Part shown: positions 16,205-26,980 of the stretch, piece after piece | Position numbering within the stretch: the first letter of the stretch is position 1 | How the letters are laid out: each line of letters begins with the position of its first letter | NCBI GenBank assembly: GCA_030604885.1 | Contig: JAUVUZ010000006.1 | Location: 91,915-155,914 of the forward strand | Direction of reading: 5' to 3' | Length of the DNA stretch: 64,000 bases | Origin: Alphaproteobacteria bacterium | Lineage (GTDB): Bacteria > Pseudomonadota > Alphaproteobacteria > Rhodospirillales > Rhodospirillaceae | Translations under genes and position numbers: made by a program | Notes under the pieces: generated by a model | The model's input: the letters and a program-made list of their open reading frames with translations, nothing else | What the model was told of the DNA's origin: nothing | Databases searched by the model: none

Positions 16205-17080
16205 TCAGAGGTCTCGGTCCTCGAAGTTCTGCTGCCGCGACGGCGTCGCCTCGGCGCCGCGCACCGCGATCGGCACCGCGAGGTCGGCGACGAACTGCGC
16301 GATTCCGGCGGCGGCCTGGCGGTTGGCGTCGTCGCGCAGGAGCACCACTCCCACCGCCGCGTCCGCCTCGTTGCGCGCGCCGTCCTGGTTGAGGTCGGGG
16401 CGGGCGGGGGCCGCGCCCTGGGGGGCGAGCCGCCCGGCGTTGCGGTCGAACGCCGACAGCCCCGACGCCGGATCGGCGGAGAGGCGATAGACGCCGGACC
16501 CGGCCTGGGAGACGTCGACGGTGGCGCCGCCCGCGTCGGTGCCGAAGGTGCCGGGCGGCGCCAGCAGCGCCCCCGACTGGCCCGGCGGTCCCCATTCGAG
16601 GCTGGCGTCGCCGATGGTCACCGAAACCGACGCGGCGGTGCCCTGGTCGTCGAGGCCGTCGAAGAACTCCTGGCGGATTTCCATCTGCCGGGCGATGAAG
16701 TTGAGTTCCTGCTTCACCTGGGTGTGGAGGGTCGGCGGCTCGACGGTGCCGACCAGGCGCCGCAACTCGTTCCTCAGGGCGTCGACGACGCGGTGACCCG
16801 ACACCGTGGTCTGGTCGCTGGTGACGCCGTAGACCGACATCAGCCGGTTGAGGCGCTCCTCCATGCGGGCGAGGGTGTCGCTGCCCTGGGAGAGCACGTC
16901 CTGGCGGAAATCGGCGGACGACCCGGAAACCACCCGCTGCGCCGAGGGCGAAAGCTCCACCCGGTCCTCGGGGAACACCGCCTGCACGGTCTGCACCGCC
17001 AGGCCCTGGGTACGCATGTATTGCCCGTGAATGCGCTCCTGGGCCTCCTGCGTGCGCAGGGTCGATGAGATGTCGGACAT
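16205..17080 (-). CDS. Unknown protein with a dockerin/EF-hand-like loop
   Basis: 291 aa, no signal peptide, not a family I recognise. The N-terminal 100 residues are helical and contain [10 protein letters not shown], a motif also seen in flagellar-associated and motility proteins. The middle has a beta-rich segment ([14 protein letters not shown]). Residues about 225-245 read [15 protein letters not shown], a calcium-loop pattern (D-x-N-x-D-G-x3-E-x2-D) like half a dockerin repeat. ATG at 17080 has AGGAAGGA. It diverges from secA. The nearby YjfB-like protein hints at motility, but that is only context. Confidence 0.7.
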   Translation of the reverse strand: MSDISSTLRTQEAQERIHGQYMRTQGLAVQTVQAVFPEDRVELSPSAQRVVSGSSADFRQDVLSQGSDTLARMEERLNRLMSVYGVTSDQTTVSGHRVVDALRNELRRLVGTVEPPTLHTQVKQELNFIARQMEIRQEFFDGLDDQGTAASVSVTIGDASLEWGPPGQSGALLAPPGTFGTDAGGATVDVSQAGSGVYRLSADPASGLSAFDRNAGRLAPQGAAPARPDLNQDGARNEADAAVGVVLLRDDANRQAAAGIAQFVADLAVPIAVRGAEATPSRQQNFEDRDL

Positions 17081-17204
17081 GGCTTCCTCCTTCCTGGGGG
17101 CGAGCGCCCAACGTCGGACCGCCGTCGTTCTGACGGCAGCGCTCAATTCTAGATTGACGGATGCGTCCCTTCAAGCGATGCGCGAGCGCGGCGCGGCGCT
17201 TCGA

Positions 17205-17233
17205 TTGACAGGAAAGCCCCCGGCCTCTACATC
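17205..17233 (+). promoter_or_regulatory. Sigma-70 promoter of secA
   Basis: TTGACA at 17205-17210 (consensus -35), a 17-nt spacer, then TACATC at 17228-17233 (-10 with T1, A2 and T5 kept). It lies about 100 nt upstream of the secA start, in the divergent gap, and is AT-richer than its surroundings. Confidence 0.65.
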
Positions 17234-17336
17234 TTTTTCCGCGCTCGCGGCCTCGCCCGCGGCGGCGACGGGGGTGTCTTCAATCGGCGCAGACGGGGCA
17301 AACCCGCCGCGCGCCGCCAAAAACCGGGGTTTCCGA

Positions 17337-19985
<2,649 letters not shown>

Positions 19986-20023
19986 TAAACTCGCATAACC
20001 GAATACGCGAGGGATAGGGAGCC

Positions 20024-20215
20024 ATGGACGCACTCACCGCGGTCTACGCCAACCAGGCGATGCTGCAGCAGACCTTGAGCATCGCGGCGATGAAGCAAAC
20101 CGCCGAGATGGCCCAGGGCGCGGTGCAACTGCTCGACCAGGCGGCCCCGCCCGCCACCGACTCGCCCTCGGTGCCGGTCGGCTCCACCGGCCAGGTGGTC
20201 GACATCTTCGCCTGA
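20024..20215 (+). CDS. YjfB-like putative motility protein
   Basis: 63-aa helical protein, MDALTAVYANQAMLQQTLSI at the start, then AAMKQTAEMAQGAVQLLDQ. This matches the pattern of the small YjfB-type family (M-D-x-x-A, Gln-rich helix, hAxMKxAhDxA) annotated as putative motility proteins. It has a good ribosome binding site (GGGATAGGGA) and lies 38 nt behind secA, so it may be co-transcribed with it. Its role is unknown; the family name rests on genome context in other bacteria. Confidence 0.7.
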   Translation: MDALTAVYANQAMLQQTLSIAAMKQTAEMAQGAVQLLDQAAPPATDSPSVPVGSTGQVVDIFA

Positions 20216-20220
20216 TCCCA

Positions 20221-20241
20221 CGGCCGCCCTCCGGGCGGCCG
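20221..20241 (+). terminator. Hairpin terminator after the YjfB-like gene
   Basis: Perfect 9-bp stem CGGCCGCCC / GGGCGGCCG with loop TCC, beginning 5 nt after the stop codon, followed by TTCC. The T tail is poor, as often in GC-rich genomes. Confidence 0.6.
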
Positions 20242-20298
20242 TTCCGCATCGGTGGGACTCCGCTTGTTGCCCCCGCCGGAATCGATTAGATTGCGCGC

Positions 20299-20526
20299 AT
20301 GGACAGCGACGGCATCAAATCCACGACCATCCGCCCGCAGGACCTGGGTCAGGCCCGACCGCAGGTGCGCCGCGTCTCGCCGCGCCCCGACCGCTCCGCT
20401 TCCGACTCCACGCCCGACCCGGGCGTGCGCCGCCGCGTCGCCGACCCGGAAAACCTGGTCTCCGCCAACGGCCGCGTCTACGACCGCACCGCGCCGCGCG
20501 GCAGCTACGTCAACATTCTCGTCTGA
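20299..20526 (+). CDS. Small conserved-looking hypothetical protein (75 aa)
   Basis: 75 aa, Arg- and Pro-rich in the first 50 residues, ending in a less biased tail ANGRVYDRTAPRGSYVNILV that looks like a folded or recognised C-terminus. No signal peptide, cysteines or membrane segment. The ribosome binding site is weak. It sits between a hairpin terminator and the large palindrome, so it would be transcribed alone. I do not recognise it. Reading-frame support is moderate: no opposing gene explains the open frame. Confidence 0.55.
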   Translation: MDSDGIKSTTIRPQDLGQARPQVRRVSPRPDRSASDSTPDPGVRRRVADPENLVSANGRVYDRTAPRGSYVNILV

Positions 20527-20530
20527 ACCC

Positions 20531-20732
20531 GGAAAACCAGGCCGGGCGCTGCCCGGACCCGCACAGGGCCGGGAGGCCCTGTGAACCCATTCCCTTTGGT
20601 TTTTCCGCGTAGCGGGATCAACCGTCACGCCGCGTGACGGTTCGAAGGCGCTTCGCGCAAAAACCAGAAAGATCGGGATCCAAGGGCCTCCCGGCCCTGT
20701 GCGGGTCCGGGCAGCGCCCGGCCTGGTTTTCC
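20531..20732. repeat. Giant palindromic intergenic repeat, copy A
   Basis: Perfect 50-bp inverted repeat: left arm 20531-20580 begins GGAAAACCAGGCCGGGCGCT and right arm 20683-20732 is its exact reverse complement. Within each arm is a smaller hairpin (AGGGCC/GGCCCT). Between the arms is TGGTTTTT (near 20597) facing AAAAACCA (20659-20666), and at the centre AACCGTCACG/CGTGACGGTT with a 3-nt loop. The element fills the gap between two convergent genes and ends 8 nt before the ftsY stop. It is closely related to copy B at 44868-45063. Confidence 0.95.
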
Positions 20733-20739
20733 GAAAGCG

Positions 20740-21681
20740 TCACTCGCCGGGCGGCAGGCCCATCAGGCCGCGGGCGTAGTCGCGGGCGGAGAAGGGGCGG
20801 AGGTCTTCGGCGGATTCGCCGACGCCGGCGAAATGGACGGGGATCTTGTGCTTTTCGGCGATGGAGACGACCACGCCGCCCTTGGCGGTGCCGTCGAGCT
20901 TGGTCATCGCGAGGCCGTCCACGTGGACCATCTCCTTGAAGATGTCGACCTGCTGGTGGGCGTTCTGGCCGGTGGTGGCGTCGAGCACGAGGAGGGTGGT
21001 GTGGGGGGCGTCGGGGACCAGCTTCTTGAGGACGCGGGAGATTTTCTCCAGTTCCTGCATCAGTTCCTTGCGGTTGTGCAGGCGCCCGGCGGTGTCGATC
21101 AGCAGCACGTCGTCCTTGCGGGCGGTGGCGAGCTTGAGGGCGTCGAAGGCGACGCCCGCGGCGTCGGCGCCGGTTTCGCGGGCCATCACCGGGCAGCCGG
21201 TGCGCTTGCCCCACACCTGGAGCTGTTCGACGGCGGCGGCGCGGAAGGTGTCGCCCGCCGCCATCACCACGCCGAGGCCCTGGTCCTTGAGGGTTTTGGC
21301 GATCTTGCCGATGGTGGTGGTCTTGCCCGCGCCGTTGACGCCGACGACGAGCACGACGTGGGGCTTTTTCGCCGGATCGAAGGCGAGGGGGCGCGCCACC
21401 GGTTCGAGAATGGTTTCGATCTCTTCGGCGAGGGCGGCGCGGATGTGGTCGCCGGAGACCTCCTTGCCGAAATCGCGCTTGCGCAGCGCCTCGACCAGCC
21501 GGGCCGAGGTGGAGACGCCGATGTCGGCGGTGATGAGCAGGTCCTCGAGGTCCTCGAGGGCGGCTTCGTCGAGCACGCGGCGGCCGAACAGCGCGCCGAT
21601 CCCCGAGGCGAGGCGGGAGGAGGAACGCGCGAGGCCCTGGCGCAGGCGCGCCAGCCAGCCGGTGGATTCGGTTTCGCTCAT
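20740..21681 (-). CDS. ftsY: Signal recognition particle receptor FtsY
   Basis: 313-aa SRP GTPase that docks ribosome-SRP complexes at the membrane. N domain at residues about 1-90, G domain with G1 GVNGAGKTTTIGKIAKT (about 112), G2/I-box DTFRAAAVEQLQVW, G3 DTAGRLHN, G4 TKLDGTAKGG. The long acidic A domain of E. coli FtsY is absent, as usual in Alphaproteobacteria. The ATG at 21681 overlaps the mtaB stop (ATGA). Its partner ffh lies 5 kb away on the opposite strand. Confidence 0.98.
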   Translation of the reverse strand: MSETESTGWLARLRQGLARSSSRLASGIGALFGRRVLDEAALEDLEDLLITADIGVSTSARLVEALRKRDFGKEVSGDHIRAALAEEIETILEPVARPLAFDPAKKPHVVLVVGVNGAGKTTTIGKIAKTLKDQGLGVVMAAGDTFRAAAVEQLQVWGKRTGCPVMARETGADAAGVAFDALKLATARKDDVLLIDTAGRLHNRKELMQELEKISRVLKKLVPDAPHTTLLVLDATTGQNAHQQVDIFKEMVHVDGLAMTKLDGTAKGGVVVSIAEKHKIPVHFAGVGESAEDLRPFSARDYARGLMGLPPGE

Positions 21682-22937
21682 GCCGGGAGTCCGTAAAGCG
21701 TGGCGCCGTCGTGGCGGGTGATGGTGACCCGGGCGACGGTGCCGACTTCGGGCGCGTTCGTCAACCCGCCGGTTTCGAGGGCGACCGGCAGGTAGTGGTC
21801 GGTGCGGCCGTGGCCGCCGGTTTCCACCACCATGGTGGCGGTGCGGCCGACCCAGCTTTCGAGCAGCGCGGCCATGCGCCGCTGCCCGGCGTCCCGCAAG
21901 GCGCGGGCGCGGGCCTTGACCACGTCGCCCTTCACCTGGGGCATGCGCGCCGCCGGGGTGCCGGGGCGCGGCGAGAACGGGAAGACGTGGAGGTGGGTGA
22001 TGTCCGCTTCCTCCACCAGCGCGAGGCCGTTGGCGAACATTTCGTCGGTCTCGGTGGGGAACCCGGCGATCACGTCGGCGCCGATCGCCACGTCGGGCCG
22101 CTCGGCGCGCAGGCGGCGCACCACGTCGAGGATGTCGGCGCGGAGGTGGCGGCGCTTCATCCGCTTCAGGATCATGTCGTCGCCCGCCTGCATCGAGAGG
22201 TGGATGTGGGGCAGCAGGCGCGGCTCGGTGGCGAGCAGGCGGAAGGTGTCGTCGTCGATTTCCACCGGGTCGAGGGAGGTGAGGCGCAGGCGCGTCATCT
22301 CCGGCACCTCGTCGAGCAGGTGGCGGATCAGGCGGCCGAGGTGCGGGCCTTCGGCGGTGTCGGCGCCGTAGGCGGTGATGTCCACCCCGGTGAGGACGAT
22401 TTCCGGCGTGCCCGCCGCGATCAGGGCGCGGATCTGCGCGGCGATCGCGTCCTTCGGCTGGCTGCGGTTCGGCCCGCGCGCGAACGGAATGATGCAGAAG
22501 GTGCAGCGGTGGTCGCAGCCCTGCTGCACCTGCACGAAGGCGCGCGCCCGGCCGTCGAAGCCCTCGACCATGTGGGCGCTGGTCTCCCGCGCCGTCATGA
22601 TGTCGGTGACGTGGATCGGCGCGGCGTCCTCCGCGTAGCCTTCGCGGGTGAGCTTCTCGCGGTTGCCGAGGACGCGGGCGACGCCGTCCATTTCGGCGTA
22701 TTTCTCGGGCGCGAGCTGGGCGGCGCAGCCGGTGACGATGATCTTCGCCTCCGGGTTCTCGCGGTGGAGCTTGCGGATCGTCTGGCGCACCTGGCGCTCC
22801 GCCTCGGCGGTGACGGCGCAGGTGTTGACGAGGATGGCGTCGGTCAGCCCGGCATCCTCCGCATGGCCCTTCATGAGTTCGGACTCGTAGGCGTTCATGC
22901 GGCAGCCGAAGGTGACGACGCGGACGGCGTCGGTCAT
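21678..22937 (-). CDS. mtaB: tRNA t6A37 methylthiotransferase MtaB
   Basis: 419-aa radical-SAM enzyme that converts t6A to ms2t6A at position 37 of ANN-decoding tRNAs. N-terminal UPF0004 cysteines appear in TFGCRMNAYESE, NTCAVT and VTGCAAQ; the radical-SAM motif CxxxCxxC is in GCDHRCTFCIIPFARG (about 140). A C-terminal TRAM-like end is present (TVARVTITRHDG). The N-terminal pattern with CRMN distinguishes MtaB from MiaB. It overlaps dapF upstream and ftsY downstream by 4 nt each. Confidence 0.95.
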   Translation of the reverse strand: MTDAVRVVTFGCRMNAYESELMKGHAEDAGLTDAILVNTCAVTAEAERQVRQTIRKLHRENPEAKIIVTGCAAQLAPEKYAEMDGVARVLGNREKLTREGYAEDAAPIHVTDIMTARETSAHMVEGFDGRARAFVQVQQGCDHRCTFCIIPFARGPNRSQPKDAIAAQIRALIAAGTPEIVLTGVDITAYGADTAEGPHLGRLIRHLLDEVPEMTRLRLTSLDPVEIDDDTFRLLATEPRLLPHIHLSMQAGDDMILKRMKRRHLRADILDVVRRLRAERPDVAIGADVIAGFPTETDEMFANGLALVEEADITHLHVFPFSPRPGTPAARMPQVKGDVVKARARALRDAGQRRMAALLESWVGRTATMVVETGGHGRTDHYLPVALETGGLTNAPEVGTVARVTITRHDGATLYGLPA

Positions 22938-23800
22938 TCCGGTTTTCCGATTTGGAGTTCGGCGAGCGTGCCTTCGTAGGCGAGGCTCGCGGTGCCGGTC
23001 ATCAGCACGTGGCCGTTGTCGGCCCAGGCGATGTCGAGTTCGCCGCCGTCCAGCACCACCGTGGCGCTACGGCCGGAGATGCCGCGCCGCGCCGCCGCCA
23101 CCAGGGTGGCGCAGGCGCCGGTGCCGCAGGCGCGGGTGATGCCGACGCCGCGCTCCCACACCCGCATGCGCAGGCGGCCGTGGCCCAGATCCTCGACGAT
23201 CTCGACGTTGGTCTTTTCGGGGAACAGGCTGTCGGTCTCCACCGCCGGGCCGAGGGTTTCGAGGTCGACGGCGGCGACGGACGGGACGAAGAACACCGCG
23301 TGGGGGTTGCCCATCGACACCGCCACCGGCTCCAGCAGCGGCCCGAGGGCGAACGGCACGCGGGCGGTGTCGCACGGGGTGGCGAGCGGGATTTCCTGCC
23401 AGTCGAGGCGGGCGGGCCCCATGTCGGCGGCGATCCGGCCGTCCGCCGCGCGGGCGGCGCGCAGCAGCCCGGCGCGGGTGCGCAGGGTGACGTCGGCGCG
23501 GCCGGTTTCCTCCATCAGCACGCGGGCGACGCAGCGGGTGGCGTTGCCGCAGGCGGACACCTCGGAGGCGTCGGCGTTGTAGATGCGCATGAAGGCGTCG
23601 GCCCCGGCGTCGCCCGGCTCGATCACGATCAGCTGGTCGCAGCCGACGCCGGTGCGGCGGTCGGCGATCGCGGCGATGGCGGCGGGGGAGAGGGCGAGCG
23701 GCGCGGCGCGCGCGTCGAGGACGACGAAATCGTTGCCGAGTCCGTGCATCTTGCGGAACCGCCGCCCGGCGAGGGCGGAATGGGGCGCGCTGCTGCTCAT
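22934..23800 (-). CDS. dapF: Diaminopimelate epimerase
   Basis: 288 aa. It interconverts LL- and meso-diaminopimelate for lysine and peptidoglycan synthesis. Both catalytic cysteines are present: SACGNATRCVAR (about residue 85) and TRACGTGACATL (about 230). N-terminal FRKMHGLGNDFVVLD is typical. ATG at 23800 is preferred to a GTG two codons earlier. The sequence just upstream is a perfect palindrome (23804-23816) in place of a clear ribosome binding site. First gene of dapF-mtaB-ftsY, a conserved alphaproteobacterial order. Confidence 0.96.
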   Translation of the reverse strand: MSSSAPHSALAGRRFRKMHGLGNDFVVLDARAAPLALSPAAIAAIADRRTGVGCDQLIVIEPGDAGADAFMRIYNADASEVSACGNATRCVARVLMEETGRADVTLRTRAGLLRAARAADGRIAADMGPARLDWQEIPLATPCDTARVPFALGPLLEPVAVSMGNPHAVFFVPSVAAVDLETLGPAVETDSLFPEKTNVEIVEDLGHGRLRMRVWERGVGITRACGTGACATLVAAARRGISGRSATVVLDGGELDIAWADNGHVLMTGTASLAYEGTLAELQIGKPE

Positions 23801-23803
23801 GGG

Positions 23804-23816
23804 CACTTATTAAGTG
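23804..23816. promoter_or_regulatory. Palindrome at the dapF start
   Basis: CACTTA-T-TAAGTG, perfect 6-bp arms around one base, ending 3 nt before the dapF ATG. It could be an operator, or a structure that limits translation initiation. It is notable because it occupies the Shine-Dalgarno position. Confidence 0.4.
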
Positions 23817-23979
23817 ACGCGCTCGCCGCGAGTCCAGCGACTTTACGACATGGCACGTCTGCGCGGCCGATTCGGCGGAAAAAATCGGATAGTCCCCCGG
23901 GCGGCGTCGCGGCACAGTGGACTGACTGATAACGCGTTTTAATCACATTCCATTCCATGTTCCTGAAGGATGCCGGAAG

Positions 23980-24561
23980 ATGCCGAACCCTCCCGCTTTC
24001 GAAGTTTCCAAGGATCGCTTGTGGCTGCCGTTCATGGCGCCGGTCTACGCGCGCTTCGCCCAGCCGGTCGGCTGGGCGGTGTTCCGCGTGGTGATCGGCC
24101 TCGCGCTGGTGATGGAAAGCCTGCCGAAAATCGCCGATCCGCTGGGGCAGATCGGCTTTCTCGAGGCGATCGGCTTTTATCCCGGCTGGTTCTGGTCGCC
24201 TTTGCTGGCGGGTGCCCAGTTCGTCGGCGGGGCGATGATCGCCCTCGGCCTGCTGACCCGGCCGTTCGCGCTGGCCAACGCGGTGACGCTGCTGGTCACG
24301 GTCTGGTACCACGTCAACTTCCCCTACGGCGACGCGTTCCTCACCGAGGCGGGGGTGCAGGTGCTGAAGGCGGGCGGCGATCTGCTGGTCACGCCGCAGG
24401 GGGCGAAGCGCCTCGCCGACGGCGGCGCGGCGTTCCTGCATTTGGTGCAGTTGAAGGCGGAATTGTCGTCGTTGTTCTGGGCGGGCGGCTGCGCGCTGTT
24501 CGCGGCGTTCGGCGGCGGGCCGTTCTCGGTGGACCGGCTCTTCCTCAAGAAGGAGTTCTAG
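23980..24561 (+). CDS. DoxX-family membrane protein
   Basis: 193 aa with four predicted transmembrane segments (about residues 30-46, 68-92, 97-112, 158-178) and the DoxX fold pattern: FRVVIGLALVMESLPKI, then GAQFVGGAMIALGLLTRPFA. The family contains terminal-oxidase-associated and thiosulfate:quinone-oxidoreductase subunits, and many members of unknown function. There is a reasonable ribosome binding site (GAAGGATGCC). It lies divergently to dapF and converges with an Fe-S protein gene, with the two coding regions overlapping by 17 nt. Confidence 0.8.
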   Translation: MPNPPAFEVSKDRLWLPFMAPVYARFAQPVGWAVFRVVIGLALVMESLPKIADPLGQIGFLEAIGFYPGWFWSPLLAGAQFVGGAMIALGLLTRPFALANAVTLLVTVWYHVNFPYGDAFLTEAGVQVLKAGGDLLVTPQGAKRLADGGAAFLHLVQLKAELSSLFWAGGCALFAAFGGGPFSVDRLFLKKEF

Positions 24562-25246
24562 GCGCGCCGTCCCGCCGGTTCCGCAACACCGCGCCGAAAT
24601 CGCGCACGAACGCCTCCATGTGGAAGCGCGCCTGGGCGGGGGCGTAGGCGAATGCGCGCCCCACCGGGCAGGCGCGCCGCGCCCGGCAGGCCTGGGCGAC
24701 GCAGTCGCTCTCCGGCCGCGCTTCCAGCCAGTCGAGGCAGGCGGCCGGGTCGTTGCCCTGGATCGCGCCGGAGGGGCAGGCGGCGAGGCAGGGCTTTCCG
24801 GCGCAGCTTTCGCAGGGCGGGGCGGCGGGCGGCGCGGGCGGGCACAGGGGCGCCGCCGAGAACAGCGCGCCGCGCAGGCCGAACCAGGTGCCGTAGAGCG
24901 GGTGGATCGCCGGGGTCATCGGCGAGGGGAAGATCGTGCCGGTGCGCCCGGCCCACAGGTGGAAAGGCAGGAACGGCTCGTCGAAGGGATAGACCGCGAG
25001 CGCGCCCAGGGCCTCGGCCACCGGGTCGAGAACGCGGCGGTTCCAGGCGTTGAGGGGGTGCGGTTCCTCCCGCCGCGCGGCGGAAAACGCCGCCCACATC
25101 TCCGGCCCGGCGTTGCCGATCAGCGTGCAGAAGCCCGGCGCGGCGCCGCCCGGCAGCGGCGGCGCGCGGTCGTCCGCCGCCACGGCGAAGCCGCCGAGGA
25201 CGATCAGCCCGTGGGGCGCGAGGCGGGTTTCGAGGGGCGTGGTCAT
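24545..25246 (-). CDS. Ferredoxin-like Fe-S protein, function unknown
   Basis: 233-aa cytoplasmic protein. Near residue 153 it has CESCAGKPCLAACPSGAI, a cysteine pattern able to bind [4Fe-4S], followed by further cysteines in AACLDW, DCVAQAC and RRACPVG that may complete a second cluster. The region before, with FPSPMTPAIHPLYGTWFGLRG, resembles the non-corrinoid part of epoxyqueuosine-reductase-like proteins, but QueG's full cobalamin domain is missing. ATG at 25246 is chosen because the longer frame is not protein-like; its ribosome binding site is weak. No pathway context. Confidence 0.75.
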   Translation of the reverse strand: MTTPLETRLAPHGLIVLGGFAVAADDRAPPLPGGAAPGFCTLIGNAGPEMWAAFSAARREEPHPLNAWNRRVLDPVAEALGALAVYPFDEPFLPFHLWAGRTGTIFPSPMTPAIHPLYGTWFGLRGALFSAAPLCPPAPPAAPPCESCAGKPCLAACPSGAIQGNDPAACLDWLEARPESDCVAQACRARRACPVGRAFAYAPAQARFHMEAFVRDFGAVLRNRRDGAPRTPS

Positions 25247-25343
25247 GGCCCCGAGATTAGCGCGCATCCGATGCGACTCCAACGCCCTTGACGGGGCGCG
25301 GCGGCGGGGGCAATTGGAAGAGACCCGGACAAGGAACCCCGAA

Positions 25344-26837
25344 GTGTCCCCACCCGACGCCGCGCCGCCGCCCAAGGCAGCGACCGACAAGCTGTTTTTC
25401 CGCGTTTTCCCGCCTTTGATGCTGCCGATGTTCCTGGGCGTGGTCGACCAGACCATCGTCGCCACGGCGCTGCCCGCGATCTCGGCCGATCTCGGCGAGG
25501 TGGAGCGGATTTCCTGGGTGGTGATCGCCTATCTCATCGCCGCCACCGTCGCCGCGCCGGTCTACGGCCGCCTGGGGGATTTCCTCGGGCGGCGGCGGAT
25601 GATGTTCGTGGCGCTCGGCGTGGTCGGGGTGTCGTCGCTGATGTGCGCCGCCTCGCCGACCCTGCCCGCGCTGGCGTTCGCCCGGGTGCTCCAGGGCCTG
25701 GGCGGCGGCGGGCTGATGGCGCTGGCGCAGTCGCTGATCGGCGAGGCGGTGCCCCCGCGGGAGCGCGCCCGCTACCAGGGATACCTCGCCACCGTGTTCG
25801 TCACCTCCAACGCCTTCGGGCCGCTGGCGGGCGGCTATCTCACCGAGGCGTTCGGCTGGCGCTCGATCTTCCTCGTTAACCTGCCGGTGGCGCTGCTCGC
25901 GGCGTGGCTGGTGCGGCGCTTTCTCGAGGCGAAGCCGCCGAGCGGCGAGTCGTTCCGCTTCGACTTCCCCGGCCTCGGCTGGTTCGTGCTGTTCATCGTG
26001 CCCGCGCTGCTCGGCCTCGAACGCATCCAGTCGGCGGGCACGCCGTTCACTCCGGCGGTGGGGGCGTTGATCGGCGTGTCGCTGGCGTCGCTGGCGCTGC
26101 TGCTGCGCCGCGAGCGCCGCGCGCCGCATCCGCTGCTGCCGTTCGCGCTGCTGCGCAAGCCCGACATCTGGCGCCCCGACGCCCTCGCCGCCTGCCACGG
26201 CGCGGCGCTGGTGTCGCTCATCACCTTCGTGCCGATCTACCTGCGCGCGGTGCGCGGCGCCCCCGCCTCGGAAATCGGGCTGCTGATGCTGCCGATCGCG
26301 ATCGGCATCGGCACCGGCTCGATGGTCACCGGGCGGCTGGTGAGCGTCACCGGCCGCACCACCATCTTCCCGGCGCTGGCGCTGATCCCGGTGGTGGGCC
26401 TGCTGCTGCTGCTGGCGGTGTTCCCGCTGTCGCTGGCGGGGGTGGCGACGACCCTGGCGATCTGCGCCTTCCTGATGGGGTCGGTGATGGGGGTGGTACA
26501 GGTGACGGTGCAGTCGGCGGCGGGGATGAGCATGCTCGGCGCCGCCACCGGCTCGGTGGCGTTTTCCCGCTCGGTGGGCGCGGCGTTCGGCACCGCGCTC
26601 GCCTCGATGCTGCTGTTCGCCTCGGTCGGCGCCCTCGATCCGGAGGCCGGGCGGCTGTTCGGCGCGCTGGTGGAGCACGGCCCGGCGGCCCTCGACGGCC
26701 TCGCGCCCGAGGCCCGCACCGGGGTGCTGGCGGCGACCGCAAAGGGCTTCGGCCTGGTGTTCGCGCTGATCGCGGGCTACGTGGCGCTGGGCTGCGCGCT
26801 GGCGTGGTCGATCCCGAGCAAGCGCCTCGGTCCTTGA
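25344..26837 (+). CDS. MFS drug exporter, DHA2 (EmrB/QacA) family
   Basis: 497-aa inner-membrane antiporter with about 14 hydrophobic segments. The first contains MFLGVVDQTIVATALPAI, the DHA2 signature (D-x-T-I-V-A-T-A-L-P); motif A is GRLGDFLGRRRMM; motif C-like GPLAGGYLTEAFGWRSIF follows. GTG at 25344 is preceded by AAGGA 8 nt away. No membrane-fusion partner gene (emrA) is adjacent. Substrates cannot be inferred. It reads toward ffh. Confidence 0.9.
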   Translation: MSPPDAAPPPKAATDKLFFRVFPPLMLPMFLGVVDQTIVATALPAISADLGEVERISWVVIAYLIAATVAAPVYGRLGDFLGRRRMMFVALGVVGVSSLMCAASPTLPALAFARVLQGLGGGGLMALAQSLIGEAVPPRERARYQGYLATVFVTSNAFGPLAGGYLTEAFGWRSIFLVNLPVALLAAWLVRRFLEAKPPSGESFRFDFPGLGWFVLFIVPALLGLERIQSAGTPFTPAVGALIGVSLASLALLLRRERRAPHPLLPFALLRKPDIWRPDALAACHGAALVSLITFVPIYLRAVRGAPASEIGLLMLPIAIGIGTGSMVTGRLVSVTGRTTIFPALALIPVVGLLLLLAVFPLSLAGVATTLAICAFLMGSVMGVVQVTVQSAAGMSMLGAATGSVAFSRSVGAAFGTALASMLLFASVGALDPEAGRLFGALVEHGPAALDGLAPEARTGVLAATAKGFGLVFALIAGYVALGCALAWSIPSKRLGP

Positions 26838-26980
26838 CTCCTGCGGGCGGATCGCGTAGGTCATCCCATCTTCCTGTGTCTTGAGGGGCGGTTTCCGCCC
26901 GTGACGCTTCCGAGGAAGTCCGTTCGTCCGCGAAGGCTCGCGCACGGACGCGTCGGGTTTTGGGCAATTCGGATGGGCCG

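Noticed and set aside
20531..20732. Insertion sequence or CRISPR explanation for the palindromes
   Set aside because: No transposase gene, target duplication or regularly spaced direct repeats with unique spacers is visible; the arms are inverted, not direct.
26838..26980. Small SRP RNA (4.5S, ffs) upstream of ffh
   Set aside because: The conserved apical motif GGAAGCAGCC-like sequence is absent; only a GGGCGG/CCGCCC hairpin is present.
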